This document shows positions 22,969-35,219 of a stretch of DNA of 64,000 nt, one piece after another. The DNA lies in assembly GCF_901709675.1 (NCBI RefSeq), contig NC_051094.1, positions 9,976,501-10,040,500 of the forward strand, read 5' to 3'. This DNA comes from Syngnathus acus (Eukaryota > Chordata > Actinopteri > Syngnathiformes > Syngnathidae). The position numbers and the translations under genes are program-made. Position 1 is the stretch's first letter, and each line of letters opens with the position of its first letter. The notes beneath the pieces were generated by a model. It was not told where the DNA came from. It saw only the letters and a program-made list of their open reading frames with translations, and made no database searches.

Positions 22969-25900
22969 CTGTGTTAAGTACAATATGGTAAGAAGTTGTT
23001 CTTTGGGGAAAATTTGACAATGAATCAAAAGGTGACTAGATTCAAAAGTCTGGGAGAAATCATATAGTGACTGTGATGCCTTTTGTATATCCCTACCTTT
23101 TTAGGGGTGCCACTTTGAGGATGCAAGTCCTTCAGTGAGTAAGTGCTGGTGGGATTCAGACTCTCAAGAGCGTGCATAGGCTTCACTGGATGAGGCCTGT
23201 AAGGAAATGCATATTCTTTCTTATATTATGCTGCATGAAGCAATTAGACAAAGATGTTTGGAGCAAACTGGTCTCGTCAAGTCATGAGTTGAAATGTGGG
23301 TTACGCAACATACAATAGTTGAGTCTTTGTTCAAGGGTCTAATCATGTTCAAATTAGTCCAAGCCTTAATTCACCAAGAAAACCAACCATCCCAACCAAG
23401 GTAAAACCAAAGACCAGAGAGTTCTTTATCCAGATAGCAACTGTCCACAAATGCAAAGTCATCATTCTTTTCAATCTCACCTGGATAGCGTGGAGGCAAG
23501 GTTGTCTCCATTGCTAATCTGAGGACTGACAATCAGAGATTCAGTGGGTGGCATCAATGCTTTCTTTGGCTTCTTTCTCACAGACAACACTTGAGCTTCT
23601 GAGGACGGTTCCTCCATGACAACAGGTAGGGGCTCTGAAAAAGGATCACTGCCAACTGGATCCTCGCCATTGAGAAAATGCACTTGTGCCTTCCCATCAG
23701 CTGGATGCCTTTGTGTGATGGATTCAATGACAACGTCTCGTGTTGAAAGTTGAATTTTGTTAATTTCTTCTTCGTCCGAAGGTTCTTGCTGAAATTTAGA
23801 AGCCTTCAGAGAGTTACTTCTCGAAGGAGGCGATGATATTCGTCTCGATGAATTTTGTCTTTGGAAACCAAGGCTGCTTTGACTGTCCGCATCTTCCCTA
23901 TTGTTTTTCTCATAGCCATTCAAACTTGCGAAGGGGTCCCCTGTTTTCCCCTCACTGAAAATTTGATCAAGATCTTCTGCTGTCATTCCAAAGTTTTCGG
24001 GGTTTTGTTCCCTCTGTGCTACCCTGGTATGAAGGCTGTCCGATGTTCTGGGTGGTTTTTCTGGTGTTTTGAGGTCGTGGCTGCTCATTTGCCTATCAGT
24101 AATATCTACTGAATGTTGTTGTTCTGCTGGCTCTTTCATGTCGGGCCTTTGCCTTGGTCTAGCAGTGGGAACTTGTATGTCAGAGCTCTCTGGGGGTTTT
24201 GTTTGGTCAACAGCTGGCTTGGGTGGAGGAGGTGGAGCTACGTCTTTTGATGACCGATGTTTTCGTTCCTGGTGATGTGTTTGTAAATGCCCAAGAGAAG
24301 TACTGTTCCCTGGAAATGAAGATCCAGCCTTCTCTGGGTCTTCGGGGCCATCCACACTCATTTCTGGACCTATCAGTTCTGGTGTACTGTCTATACGTCT
24401 TTGATTGACTTCAGCAATGATATGATCCCATCGAGTGTGCCCCTTCACTCCATGCCTCTTCTGAGGATACAACGTTTCATAATCAGGAAGTGGGATGGAT
24501 AGTGTTTTTTCTTGCTGAGATCCATTTGTGTGACTGGAGATCTGCACCTCTTGAGTTCCACCAGTCTGGGCTTCATATATTGGATACAAGGGTGGCAAGG
24601 GGGCTCTTCCTGTCTTATCAGCCATTGTGGGTGATGATGGCACGTCGTCTACACTGTAAGAAAGGGAACCAGCTGAACTTTCCAAAGGGGAACCAGGTGG
24701 GCTTCTGCTGGGGGAACCTGGCGGGCTTCTACTGGGATAACCTAGCCGCCGTCTACTGGGGGAACCAGGCGGGCTCCTATTTGGGGAACCTGGCGGGCTT
24801 CTACCCGGGGAACCTGGCGGACTGCTACTGGGGAAACCAAGTGACCTTCTACTGGGGGAACCAGGCGGGCTTCTGCTGGGGGAACCGGGTGGACTTCTAA
24901 TGGAATAACCAAGTGGCCTTCTACTGGAGGAACCGAGCGGGCTTCTACTGGGGGAACCGAGCGGGCTTCTACTGGGGGAACCGAGCGGGCTTCTACTGGG
25001 GGAACCGAGCGGGCTTCTACTGGGGGAACCAGGTGGCCCTCTGCTGGGTGAACCAGACGGGATTCTACTTAGGTATCCAAACGGCCTTCTACTGGGGGAA
25101 CCAGGCGGGCTTCTACTGGGGGAACCAAGCGGGCTTCTACTGGGGGAGCCAAGCGGGCTTTTACTGGGGGAACCTGGCGGGCTTCTACTGGGGGAACCAG
25201 ACGGACTTCGAGACGAGGAACCAGGTGGATCTCTATACAAGGAACCAGTCAGACCTCTGTACGAGGAAGTTGAATCCAGCGGATTTTTCCGCAGGGAACC
25301 AGACGGACTTTCCCTGAATCTCAGGGGAGCCAAGGATGAATGAAGGTTGGAGAAAGTATCGGGGAACTCATATGGTACACTAGAGAGGGGGGATTCAGAG
25401 GCACCTGGGGAAGTCCACTGCTGGTCTGCAGGAACACTGGGGGTTTGAGACTCAGAATATTCCAATGGCAGGTGTTCAGAAGATTCAGATTCCAGAGAAT
25501 GGCTCAATCTGCCAAGAAGTAGGAAAAAAGGCCTACAAATAAGTGAAACCATCAAATAACCCAAAATTAAGTCCACCAGTGTACAAGCCCATCACCAAAT
25601 TAGCTCGTAGCTACCAGATTGCGACATTTTTGACAAAAATACATAGGAGTCGCACAACGTTTGGCTGTCATTGTTTTACAAAACCACGGTTAATACGTTT
25701 CCTGAAACCACTGAGCATACTTATAAACTGTAATCATTAAAAGCCCTTTCAATCTTTTCATAAAGACATCAGTTAACATCCACAGAGAAGCAACAGAAAC
25801 AGAAACAATACCCGCTCGAGGCTTCTATTTTAAGTAATGTAATTGTTTGGTGTAAGGCGTCTTTACTGCCTTTCAGCATTCTTAAATACTTTTAAATTGA

Positions 25901-28900
25901 ATTGTAAAGCATTGTCCAAACTCAGTTAATTTCAACAGAATCATTAAATCAAAATCCTCCTTCGCACCACAATCTAACATCTAATACAAAACCACAATTC
26001 ATTGACAAGAAAATGTGCAGTTTGCTCACCATGATGACCCAAAGCCAACAAAACTTGCCACCAAGATCCAAATGGAAGGAAAAAACGTAAGAAAGGAGAA
26101 AAAGAAAACCACACAGTGAAAACGCTGACATTACAAGTCAGACTATCAACTTCTACAAGCTATTTCTGCAACCTGTTCCACAACATCTTCACAAAACTAA
26201 CACGCCCTTTTCCTCCTCATACAGCAGCTCAGTCTGGCTAAACAGGTCTGTCAACTGCTGGCTAGAATACTAATAGTCGTCCAAGAGTGTCCAGTGTGAG
26301 AGTCAAATATGTCAAATATATAATTCAAATATATAAAGATGTCTCTTTTGCTGGTGAAAAGAATATGGGAAAAATGTTAGACATTTTTATTAGCAACTTG
26401 ACAGGTGGCTGCCATCTTTTGGGAGAAAAGAAAAAAAAAAAAAAAACATGGAATAATCACTTCAATGCCTCTAAAATCCTCCATAAAAACTAAATTCATG
26501 CAAAAAAAAAAAAAAAAAAAAGATTGAAGTACACCGCTCTTCTCGCTAATACTGTTTAATTTATATTGACTTGCAGAACTCGTTGGAATTTACGCTTGCA
26601 CAAGCTTATTGGTGGCTATTTTTAACTGAAACTCGTCAGCCAATTCGCCAAGAAGGGTAGTGCAGAAAAGGAGTTATAATTGTTCCTCTAATGTGAAGGT
26701 GTTTTTATGCCCACATTTTCTAAGGGCGTTTTCAAACAAAAACTCCCCAGAAAGGCAATCTTTGTCTAACACAAAAATACTTCATTTTGCTAGAACCCAT
26801 CATCCAATTTTCAAAATTCTCGGCGCGTTGCACTCAGGTTAAAGTGGCCTTTCCAGCCAGACTCAGTCAGCATTTTAATAGATAGACAGATTTTGATAGA
26901 TAAGTCATTTTAGCCATGAGTTAAAAGACACATAACAGCAAATTAATCGAAAAGCAAAAGAAGAATGTGCCCACAAGCAACATCAAAATCAATCTTCCTG
27001 AGAGCCTTGAGCAGGGGTCCCCTTTGGGAAAATGACAGCAACCTTTTGGGTACTAATTAATGCGAAGGGCTCCTGGGAATTTAGCGTCACCTGTTTTCTC
27101 ATTTGTTTACTGTTATTGTCTAATTTTCAGATTTTCTTAAATTTTATTTTCACGTAAAACATGATTTCTGCCTTTCATGATGGTCTGTCACAACGGGGTC
27201 CCCTGCTCTTGAAACTTGATTTTCTAACAGAAAAACCCTTTTGACCATAAAAACCAAAGAGAAGGCCTACCTTGGTTTAACTGTGGACACTCTGGTGGTA
27301 CGATTTAGGAAGTGCATGGCAGACGAGCTTTGTGGGTTAAGGCTGGATTTCTGCTCATCAGATGGACTTTCATTGCTGTTAAATTGAGTTGTAGAGTTGA
27401 GTGAAATATTCTCAAATGAGTTTGTGGCCTCGAAGACTTGCTGATCTCTTGTGTCATAGTGAAGCGCTTGTGCGGTCACTTCTTCTTCAGAGTGCTGTGG
27501 TGTCTCCTCCTTTTTGTCCTCCTTCTTTCTTGCGAGTCCAAACAGGGATGAGAGCCTTTCGCTCATGGAAGCCTCCTCGTGACTTTTCTGCTCTTCTTTT
27601 ATTTTTAGCTCCTCTATTCTGAGGCGCTCCTCATTCTCGATTTCCTGCAGCCTTCTGCGTTCTTCTTCTTCCTCCCTCTGTTTTTCCCTCCGCTCTTCCT
27701 CCTCAAGAAAGCGCCTGTTTCTCTCATATTCGTCTACCTTTCTCTGATTTTCTTCCTCCAGCCATCTCCTTTGTCTCTCCTCTTCCTCCTGCAATCGCAT
27801 GGCATCAATCTGGCTTCTTTCCTCTTCCTCTTGACGCCGCCGTTCTTCCATCATAAGCCTATCTCGACTCTCGGACCTAAAAAAAGGCACGTGCTTGTCT
27901 GGCATGACACTGGCGTTATGTTGATGTACATTTTCCATGGAACCTTGGCCGGAGCTGCTAAGACTGACAGTCGAGCCGCTCCTGACCTGTGGCTCTCCTG
28001 CATACACCTGGGTGCTGTTAATGCCGGGGTTGTTTACTTCACTGTGGCTGTGCTTGGAGCGGCTGAGGAAGGACAATGGACCTAGAGACCCCTTGCTGTC
28101 AGAGCTTCCACTCCGCTTGTGTCCAAGAAATTTGAATTTCTTCTTGACTATCGAAGAAGAGAAAACACAGTGAGGCGATTGCTTAGATGAAATACCATTT
28201 TTGAATTGCACTAATGCCCCTTTAACACTGAGCGTTACCTACTCACAGTTTACAAATAAGCGTAACCAGATACTACTCAGTACTATTTCTACTAACTGGT
28301 AAGCCTGAATATCTAAGCGTGCTGATACGATATGGGGGATGAAAACCACCAATAGTCACAGACTCCACAGTCTCAACTTTGCCACCCTCTTAAAAATAAT
28401 CATTGTCTTTACTTGACCATGACTCATGGAGAAAAGTACCTACAACTCTATTGTTGTTATAAGTTCGAGCAGTCATTTCCAATCGCAACGACTACAGGAA
28501 TTTAGCAAATCTCACCCACTTAATTCTAAAAAAAGAAATTCCCATCTATTCATACAAGCAATTTATAGTGACAGGCAGAAAAATTAAATGCTCTTCCACT
28601 GTAAGGCAAAAAGTATAGTCAACTCGTGCAGCATCGCAAACAGTTAAGAAGCGAACAAATTCGACACATGAAGGGGTTCACCTTCACCTACCTTCAGGGG
28701 TTTCGACATTGATGCCAGATGAGCGGCTGCCGCTAAGGGATGAGCTCCTCCCAGGAAGACTGCCGAGGGTCGACATGGACTGTGAGGTGTTACGCTGCAA
28801 GTTGGATTTTGGTGCAAAGATGTTTTTAAATTTGGACTTTTTTTTCTCCCCTGCAGTTTGATTGGAGGCGAGTGAATCGCGGTCTCCCTCGCTGTCAGTC

Positions 28901-31900
28901 AGGACTTGGCTCATAGCCGAGCCGGAGTCAGAGAAGCTGTCTTTTTTCTTCAAGCGGACTTTGTCTTTCAACTTGGAGATGCGGGAACGATGCTTGTCCT
29001 TCACAGAAAGGTCCACCATGCTAGCTGACATGTTGTTCCTCATGAAGGTGATGCCAAGCAGTACATCACCTCGCAGCTTGTCCGATTTTCCCTTATTGTC
29101 CACCAATGGAAACCAACTGAAGATGACAGAGAGGAGGTGAATGAGAACTATAAATATAATCTCAAACTACAATTTTACAACCTTACAGCGCTAGTGAAAG
29201 CCGAGTATGTATAATCTAAAAAATAAAAAACGGTGTCAAGACTGATATTCATAGCCCTGGCACTGGATCTCAAACTACACAAGTTGTAGGCGGTTAGTCT
29301 GCCTGGTCCTGCGACTGACTTACTGTATACAACTCAGATGCGACTTGTATATTGCTAGAATTAGAGCTCAGACTGGCACCCTAATTGCGTTGACAGCGGT
29401 GATCGAGTTCTGGTTGGATTCTTAAATTCAGCTTCCAAGGCAAATGTTATTCTCTTTAGTCTAAAATGGCTTAAGTAGAATCGTGAGGCATTGCGGCCAA
29501 AGGTCGAAAGAAGAATTGTCTTTTGAACAACACGGAGTTTCCCAACAGTTGGAGTAAGGCAGTGTGTGCTCGCACCCATTATTGGGGAACAGAGATTTTG
29601 AACGAGAGTCAGTGTTACTGTTCTTGGTTTTTGATTGATTGATTGATTGAATCCTTTCTCCCTAAAATGCAACTGCTATTCCAGATCAACTCAGTGTTTT
29701 TTTTCCTTCATAGTTTGTTGACTTATATGACTTATACTCAGAAGCGGCAGGTGCAAAAATAATGTACTAGTAAGAACACAAAACAACTCATGGGAGTGTC
29801 TCATTTTCAATGCGTTTGAAATATGAGCGGCATTATTATTATCATCCAGCCATTAACTGAACCACTTGTCCTCACGAGGGTCAAGGGCGTGTGGAGCCTG
29901 TCCCAGCTGACTTTGGGCAGTAGGTAGGGTACACGCTAAACCGGTTGCTGGGCTATTGCAGGGCACACATGTGAAGACAAACAATTATTCACACTCATAA
30001 TCACACCTACGGACAATTCACAGTGCCCAATCAACATACCACGCATGTTTTTGGAATGCGAGAGAACACCGCAGTACCCAGAATAAACCCTCGCAAGCAC
30101 AGGGAGAACATGCAAACTCCCCTCACAGGAAGGCAAGAGCAATAATTGAACCCCGCACCTCTGATCTGTGAGGTAACATGCTAACCAGTGTGCCACTGTT
30201 AGTATTATTATTAGTATTATTAGTGTAGTGTGATGTTGACTCAATTATGTCAAAAACAAAAAAAATCAATGAGAGCAACTAGCCTGAAGGTGGTGGGGGT
30301 TGATTTAAAGTAGATGCCATTATTGACATCAGACCAAATCTCCAGCCATAATCTTTCATTTTTTACCCATCTGTGAACAGATGAATTTGGGCTTTTCAGC
30401 TATAATTGATACATTCAATTAAGGCATCGTGATCTGAAATACTCATCCGATTCTTTGCGACAGTGGTTAAGGTGTGTATATTACTGTGGCTGCAATTTCA
30501 AAGACAAACATAGCATTTATGGGTGTATTCCCCACCAGTGTTCTTTCTGTTGTTAAGGATTAGCACTTATTGTCTGAAGGAAGAGGAAGGAGTGTTCTTA
30601 ACCTATTTATATCAAATAAATAAAATAAGGTCCAAACAATGTAAAGTACTTCTACAAATGTGCTTAGCAATATTGTCAAGACATTATGGATAATGGTTAA
30701 TGCTTGACTGATGAAAAGCAAAAACACTTTCTTTCACTTAAACAAAATTGCGTGTTCTGACTCTAGTCATTTTGTTACCCGTTAACGTGATCATTGGAAG
30801 TTTATGTGGCGTTATCTGCAGTTCACGAGGAGTTTACTGCTGCATTCGTCAATTTACAGTCTGGCAAACCTCTAGTGGAGCTCTTGTAAAGAAAACAGTC
30901 AAAAGACAAGCTTGGGAATGAATCAACATTCCTCTGAGTAATGTCATGAAGGTTACACTAATTTGAGCCGTCTTTCATTTTCCCCAGTGGACCAGGCCAA
31001 GTCAAACAAGGCTGCTTGACGTGGCACACAACTACAAACGGTTTGTATGCACTCATCACACTTGATATGGAATATAGAAAACAAAATGTGCCTTTAAAGA
31101 CATGTTTGAGTGCGGAGGAAGAAAGAAAAAAAAAAAAAATCAACTATTTTGATTGAGATTGTAAACACGAATAATAAACGGCTACTAAAAACAAACATAT
31201 CAACATAGCCTCGAGACCATTCGTCCCAGCATGTTGAACATGTTCTTTACTCACTTTTTTTTGTCAAGTACAAAATGACTTTTGTAAATATGTGACATTC
31301 AAGCCTCATGCATTTTCATTCTTAGGAAATCTGCACATGTCAAAATAGTTTCTTCTGATCAAAAGTCATGTCCTAATCGGATCAATACTTGTAGTGTCCA
31401 TAAAAAAAAGTGCATCCGAACATAATTTCAATGCGAACTCTGGTTGTGTTAAAGACATTTTGTCAATTTAAACGTAGGCAATGACATCTTAATGGGGAAA
31501 GGGAGCAATATTGTAGTGTTTGATAAATATTTGGTGTTCCCATCTTTATGTCTTATCTTGTACCTGCCAATATAATCTGCCTGGTTTATTTGAATGTACG
31601 GCGCCATGTTGACAACAGATCTTTTAGCCAGCACTTGCTATTGAGTGATTCTTGCCTATATTTTTGTCAGAGATTTATCAGCTTCAAGCAGTGACTGAGG
31701 TCTTAGCGATATGGCCTTAAAATCATATCATGGTCACTGCAAACAATGTTAGAATGGAAGCATTCTGAATGGCTTATTGAAATGCGAAACGTGATTATAT
31801 TTACCGTAATTTTCGGACTATAAGTCGCACCGGAGTATAAGTCGCACCAGCCATAAAATGCCCAAAAAAGTGAAAAAAAAACATATATATGTATATAAAT

Positions 31901-33966
31901 CGCTCCTGAGTATAAGTCGCCCCCCCACCCAAACTATGAAAAAAAACGCGACTTATAGTCCGAAAATTACGGTACTCTTTTTTTTTTTTTTTGCTTCTTT
32001 TCATTCAAATTTAGCCTTTTCTTTTACATAATTAAATCAATTCAATAAATATATAGAAAACACAGTCTCTTAGCAAAGCTAAATTGATTTTGGAAAAATA
32101 ACTAATAAGTAATTTTTAAACCTATTGCAAAGGTCTCAAAAGTCAGTACTCTGTAGTCCAAAATGAGGCAAGTCAAGGTAAACAGCAGTGTTGCTACTAT
32201 AAACAAATCATTATGGCGGATGCAAGTCATAACTTGTGAAAAAAAGAAAAGAAAAAAAAAAAAACTGGCCAAAAACTGTACTGTATATGCGGGCAAATTC
32301 TGTCAATCTTATCAGGAAACTGCCTGCCTGTTACTTCAGGCGTCAAAATGTCAGCATGTGTCTTTGGTTGGTTTAAAGAGACAATGAATTGTTACATCAG
32401 CTGACTGACTGGGTGTTCTGTTCATCAACGCGCAGTACTTACCCAGCCATGCTCCTCAAGCATGCGCTCACTGATCCTGCAAATCAGGTTCCATCTGGTA
32501 ACCGCTTAGATTATTTATTATTTAAATAATGAGCATTTATTTTTACAGCACCTTCTCTCCAAGTACATGAAACGCCACGAATACAACAAGTATTTGTGTT
32601 GCACGTTAATGTTTGTTTTGAAACATACAGGCAGTGTCGTAGCTACGAGTAGCGACTAATTTGGGACATTTATTCCGAAAGCTGAATAAATTGAAGTAAG
32701 ACCAGAATTAATGATTTGATTGGAAAAGTGCTTAGATTTTCCCCACTAGAACTAAAAATCGCATCGAAGAACCAGAATCTGAATTGTGCAAATTCAAACA
32801 ATGCCTAACACTAATATTAGGTGAGTAATCCAGTTTTTCTGCTTTTGTCATGTAATCTGATAAATATTGATTGTGAAATGCATGCGTGCGTGCGTGCGTG
32901 CGTGCGTGTTACACCCAAGCTTCTTTTAAGCACCATTGTCATCCAAAATCATCCAAGACATCAGGGTGTGAGCACACACAGCATAGACGTAATGGCTCAG
33001 AGGAATGTGCAGAGCTGCCAGCAGCAATGTGAGACATTGATTTCAGGGTGGGTCTGCAAAACATCACCTCGACCTCCCACACATTGAGCAACGTCAAAAT
33101 GATGAGAAAGGTCAGTAATAAGAGCAACTGAGACGTTATGACAACAATGAATAAGAAGGTTTTGGACGTGTTTCACATGTATTGTTACCAAAAAGCATTC
33201 ACACAATAAAAAGTCTCATTAATGGTTGTAAACCTGACCAAGTTACAAAGAAAATTAACATATTGTGCATCCGTTTTCTATTGGTCATTTGGGTTAGGGT
33301 TAGGGTTAGGCTGCAACCTATCAGCTGGCTTTGGACTGGTCAACAGCCAACCATGTGGTACATACACTTGTAGACAATTAAACACACTAATGGGCCATTT
33401 GGAGTCTTCAATGAAGCTAATATTTTGAAATGTGGGAGGACAAGGGCAAGTTAGTAATAGTAGCCATAAATGTCAGATTTATTTAATGCATTAATTTTTC
33501 TCTTTTTAGACTGATTAACTTGAAATCATTTTTTACAGTTGAGTTTTGCATACATCTTTGTGTAACTTCAAACCTCATCACCATGAAGTGTGTTGATAAA
33601 AATGAAGGGCGCTTACTCTGGCTTTTGGCGAGCCTTGTTTTCGTGCAGCTCCAGTAAGTTGACCACGGCTTGGCCCAGGAACTTGTCGAGCCCGGCCTGG
33701 ACACGGTGCATGACGACGATGTACAGAGTGCAGCGATCGACGTTGCCCGGGTGGAAGAGCGGAAGGCTGAATGAAGCCTCCTCTTTCCACATCGGGGCCA
33801 TACTCTTCTCCACAACCGCGGTGGAAAATTTGTCTTTGGCCACCTGGATGATGGCATAGGCGTCGTTGGTGCCATTCTTCCCCTTGGGGCGAAGGTGCCG
33901 AGCCTGGTGCACCGTTACCTGCACACTGGTGGGGAACGCCTGCTGGCTTTGATCAACCAGAGACAT
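22768..33966 (-). CDS. rab11fip1: Rab11 family-interacting protein 1 (class I FIP), whole gene
   Basis: An effector of Rab11 (and Rab4/Rab14 in mammals) that links recycling endosomes to cargo sorting. Joining 33966-33617, 29116-28692, 28147-27271, 25508-23481, 23196-23097 and 22968-22768 gives an uninterrupted 1326-residue protein, similar to the long human isoform. An N-terminal C2 domain (about 12-110, VQVTVHQARHLRPKGKNG, DKFLGQAV) is followed by WFPLV...GDVLLGITFMRNNM, which matches class I FIPs. A Glu/Arg-rich coiled coil (about 353-450), a Ser/Pro repeat (about 644-827), and the C-terminal Rab11-binding domain (1276-1310, SELEEYIDNLLVRVIEE) with its conserved YID come next. The start ATG at 33966 has a favourable GCGGCG context; a TTG four codons upstream is in frame but not needed. 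FIP1 rather than FIP2 or FIP5 is chosen mainly by synteny with adgra2 and adrb3. Confidence 0.92.
23097..23196 (-). CDS. rab11fip1: rab11fip1 coding exon 5
   Basis: A 100-base exon between a CTTACAG acceptor and an AAG/GTAGGG donor. It completes the Arg codon from exon 4 and adds a linker (PHPVKPMHALESLNPTSTYS...) before the Rab11-binding exon. Phase 2 in, phase 0 out. Confidence 0.85.
23481..25508 (-). CDS. rab11fip1: rab11fip1 large coding exon 4 with Ser/Pro repeats
   Basis: A 2028-base exon between a CTTGGCAG acceptor and an AG/GTGAGA donor, corresponding to the large variable exon of the long mammalian isoform. It is rich in Ser, Pro and Gln and predicted disordered. It contains the 8-residue repeat array and short acidic patches, including TAEDLDQIFSEGKTGDPFAS and SGDPF/NPF-like motifs (GDPFAS, SDPFSE) that could bind EH-domain trafficking proteins; that last point is inference. 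Confidence 0.9.
24680..25231 (-). repeat. rab11fip1: Coding minisatellite, 24-base unit, about 23 copies
   Basis: Tandem 24-base units encode about 23 octapeptides of consensus SPPGSPSR within rab11fip1 exon 4. Most variation is P/L at position 3 and S/G/N/K near the end. Variant units with an aromatic residue (RPFGYLSR, RPLGYSIR, RSLGFPSS, RRLGYPSR) occur as units 7, 14, 17 and 21, pointing to higher-order duplication. Confidence 0.92.
25509..27270 (-). other. rab11fip1: rab11fip1 intron 3
   Basis: A GT-AG intron of 1762 bases with A-rich tracts at about 26428-26446 and 26501-26521. No other gene was recognised. Confidence 0.85.
27271..28147 (-). CDS. rab11fip1: rab11fip1 coding exon 3 (charged coiled coil)
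   Basis: An 877-base exon between a TCGATAG acceptor (phase 1) and an AG/GTAGGC donor (phase 2). It starts VKKKFKFLGHKRSGSS, then has a long Glu/Arg-rich helix (MMEERRRQEEEERSQ to IKEEQKSHEEA) with strong heptad character, and ends STVKPR. The helix may form an ezrin-like or caldesmon-like single alpha helix or coiled coil. Confidence 0.88.
28148..28691 (-). other. rab11fip1: rab11fip1 intron 2
   Basis: A 544-base GT-AG intron bounded by G/GTAGGT and TCGATAG. No additional feature was seen. Confidence 0.8.
28692..29116 (-). CDS. rab11fip1: rab11fip1 coding exon 2
   Basis: Starts after a TCTTCAG acceptor with T completing the Asp codon. It encodes WFPLVDNKGK, then the diagnostic class I FIP block ITFMRNNMSASMVDLSVKDK, a basic stretch, and a Ser-rich tail with LQRNTSQSMSTLGS. 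It ends at a G/GTAGGT donor (phase 1). Confidence 0.92.
29845..30205 (-). repeat. L2/Maui-like LINE 3' region, longest copy
   Basis: A long, moderately decayed copy in reverse orientation. It holds CCACTTGTCCTCACGAGGG, GGAGCCTGTCCCAGCTGACT, GGGAGAACATGCAAACTCCC, TGAACCCCGCACCTCTGA and CTAACCAGTGTGCCACTG in the order known for fish LINE 3' ends. Confidence 0.65.
31802..31974. mobile_element. 173-bp inverted-repeat element (MITE), copy 2
   Basis: Starts TACCGTAATTTTCGGACTAT and ends CCGAAAATTACGGTA, with the same internal order as copy 1 and the same length. TA at both ends. It lies in rab11fip1 intron 1. Confidence 0.85.
32881..32908. repeat. (GCGT)n microsatellite
   Basis: About six to seven tandem TGCG units within rab11fip1 intron 1. 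Confidence 0.85.
33288..33450 (-). repeat. LINE 3' fragment next to a short TTAGGG run
   Basis: Three GGGTTA units at about 33291-33310 run into GCTGCAACCTATCAGCTGGC and GGACTGGTCAACAGCC, which are decayed LINE 3' motifs; AATGTGGGAGGA follows. The telomere-like run is probably a chance expansion rather than an old telomere. Confidence 0.5.
33617..33966 (-). CDS. rab11fip1: rab11fip1 coding exon 1 (C2 domain)
   Basis: Encodes the start Met and the C2 domain, including VQVTVHQARHLRPKG, NDAYAIIQVAKDKFST, MWKEEASFSLP and GLDKFLGQAVVNLLELHENK. The donor is CCAGA/GTAAGC; exon 2 supplies the next base. C2 domains of class I FIPs bind phosphatidic acid and PIP3. Confidence 0.93.
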
Positions 33967-34801
33967 CGCCGCAGTCAAAAGATCCGTGGCCCAAAGCTTT
34001 CCGATTGGGTTTAGTAAGCTAGACTCGCGGTGGTGCTGCGGTTAACCTTCAACGTCCTATTAGTGGAGGTTTAGAGTTACCGAGTTGGGCTTCGGTTAAG
34101 GAAGCTCAGGTTCGCTCGTCCCCCTCTTCCTCGTTACACTACATTTAAGACTCTGGTTGGGTACCAGACGATGGAGTCAAACAAAAACAAACTGTATGAT
34201 TAAATATTTAAAATAGCTTTCATTTGATAACACATACAACTCTCTTGAATATTGCGTTGCAGAAAGTTAAAAACCTTACTTCCTGGATTTTCCTGATCAC
34301 CATTGAGGCTCTACATGCGGAAAATTGATTGGGTAAATGTGGCTGTCAATATTTAATATCCTTCGCTGATTGGACCGAGAAGACGAGGGGCGTGGCAATT
34401 CAGTTAACTGTTAACCAAAGAGATAAGCCGCTGCTCGGGACACTTTGCATAGGCTCAGCCAAGTAGAAAAAAGAAAAAAGAACGTGTCACTGATGTCAAC
34501 CAAAAAAGTCCAGTGACTCATAAAGTTCCTAACTAAAGAAAGACTTCACAATATAATGAATAAGAGTACATGACGTTCCCTGATGTTTGTGGTTAATAAT
34601 TTGGAAAATATAACGTGCCAAAGTCATTGATTAGTTATTATTTGGAATAAAATATTGAAGTAAAACATACTTCGAATACATCAGCACTTTGGTTTGATTT
34701 GTATTCTAGACCGTTTCATAACGTTTGTTAACACTTTGGGTAACAGAAAATTGTTGACTAAAAATGTATTGTTTAGTGTTTAACCGCTGCGGAGGTATAG
34801 A

Positions 34802-34836
<35 letters not shown>

Positions 34837-35114
34837 ATACATAAATAAATACATAAATAAATAACTGGGTGTCAGAATGAAAGTGTGGTACTAGATGTGT
34901 GTCCATATTAGGGTGTTGTGACATGGTGGATCTCTGGATTTCACAGACTTCCTTAAAACTATGTCAAAAGGGAGTGATGATAAGTTTCGCAGCGGAAGCC
35001 CAATTTCCTGTAAAACAACGTCCTTTGCTGTATAAAATGCAAATGAAAAAAAACTAATGACTTACGGTGGTCTACTTACATTTGAAGGCCAAATGCTGCA
35101 GGAATGGATTATAC
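33967..35114. other. Spacer between rab11fip1 5' end and adgra2 3' end
   Basis: The first 200 bases upstream of the rab11fip1 ATG are moderately GC-rich and probably hold its 5' UTR and promoter. An (AAAT)n tract with a few TACA variants spans about 34800-34864. No other gene was recognised. Confidence 0.5.
34800..34864. repeat. (AAAT)n microsatellite
   Basis: About 16 tandem TAAA units with two single-base variants (TACATAAA). Confidence 0.9.
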
Positions 35115-35132
35115 ATGGCTGCACAATTGCAT

Positions 35133-35138
35133 TTTATT
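35133..35138 (-). terminator. Candidate poly(A) signal of adgra2
   Basis: AATAAA on the gene strand about 550 bases after the adgra2 stop codon. Confidence 0.4.
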
Positions 35139-35219
35139 ACAAGGAGTGCTCAGGGGAATGCATGATAAAAAAAAAAAATTCAATTTGTATTCAAATACCT
35201 CACCATCTTTTAATTGACA

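Larger units (their letters stand above)
29117..33616 (-). other. rab11fip1: rab11fip1 intron 1
   Basis: A 4500-base GT-AG intron. It contains a LINE 3' end (29845-30205), a 173-bp MITE (31802-31974), a GCGT microsatellite (32881-32908), and a TTAGGG-bearing LINE fragment (33288-33450). Confidence 0.85.

Noticed and set aside
24490-25317. Long + strand open frames with repeated GFYWGNxA octapeptides
   Set aside because: They are the antisense of the rab11fip1 coding minisatellite. A 24-base unit keeps all three frames open when one lacks stops, so this is a shadow, not a gene.
33291-33310. TTAGGG repeats as an interstitial telomere
   Set aside because: Only about three units, adjoining a decayed LINE 3' end; too short to support a fusion or telomere origin.
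33967-33978. rab11fip1 start four codons upstream
   Set aside because: That position is TTG, not ATG. The ATG at 33966 has a good context and fits the family N-terminus.
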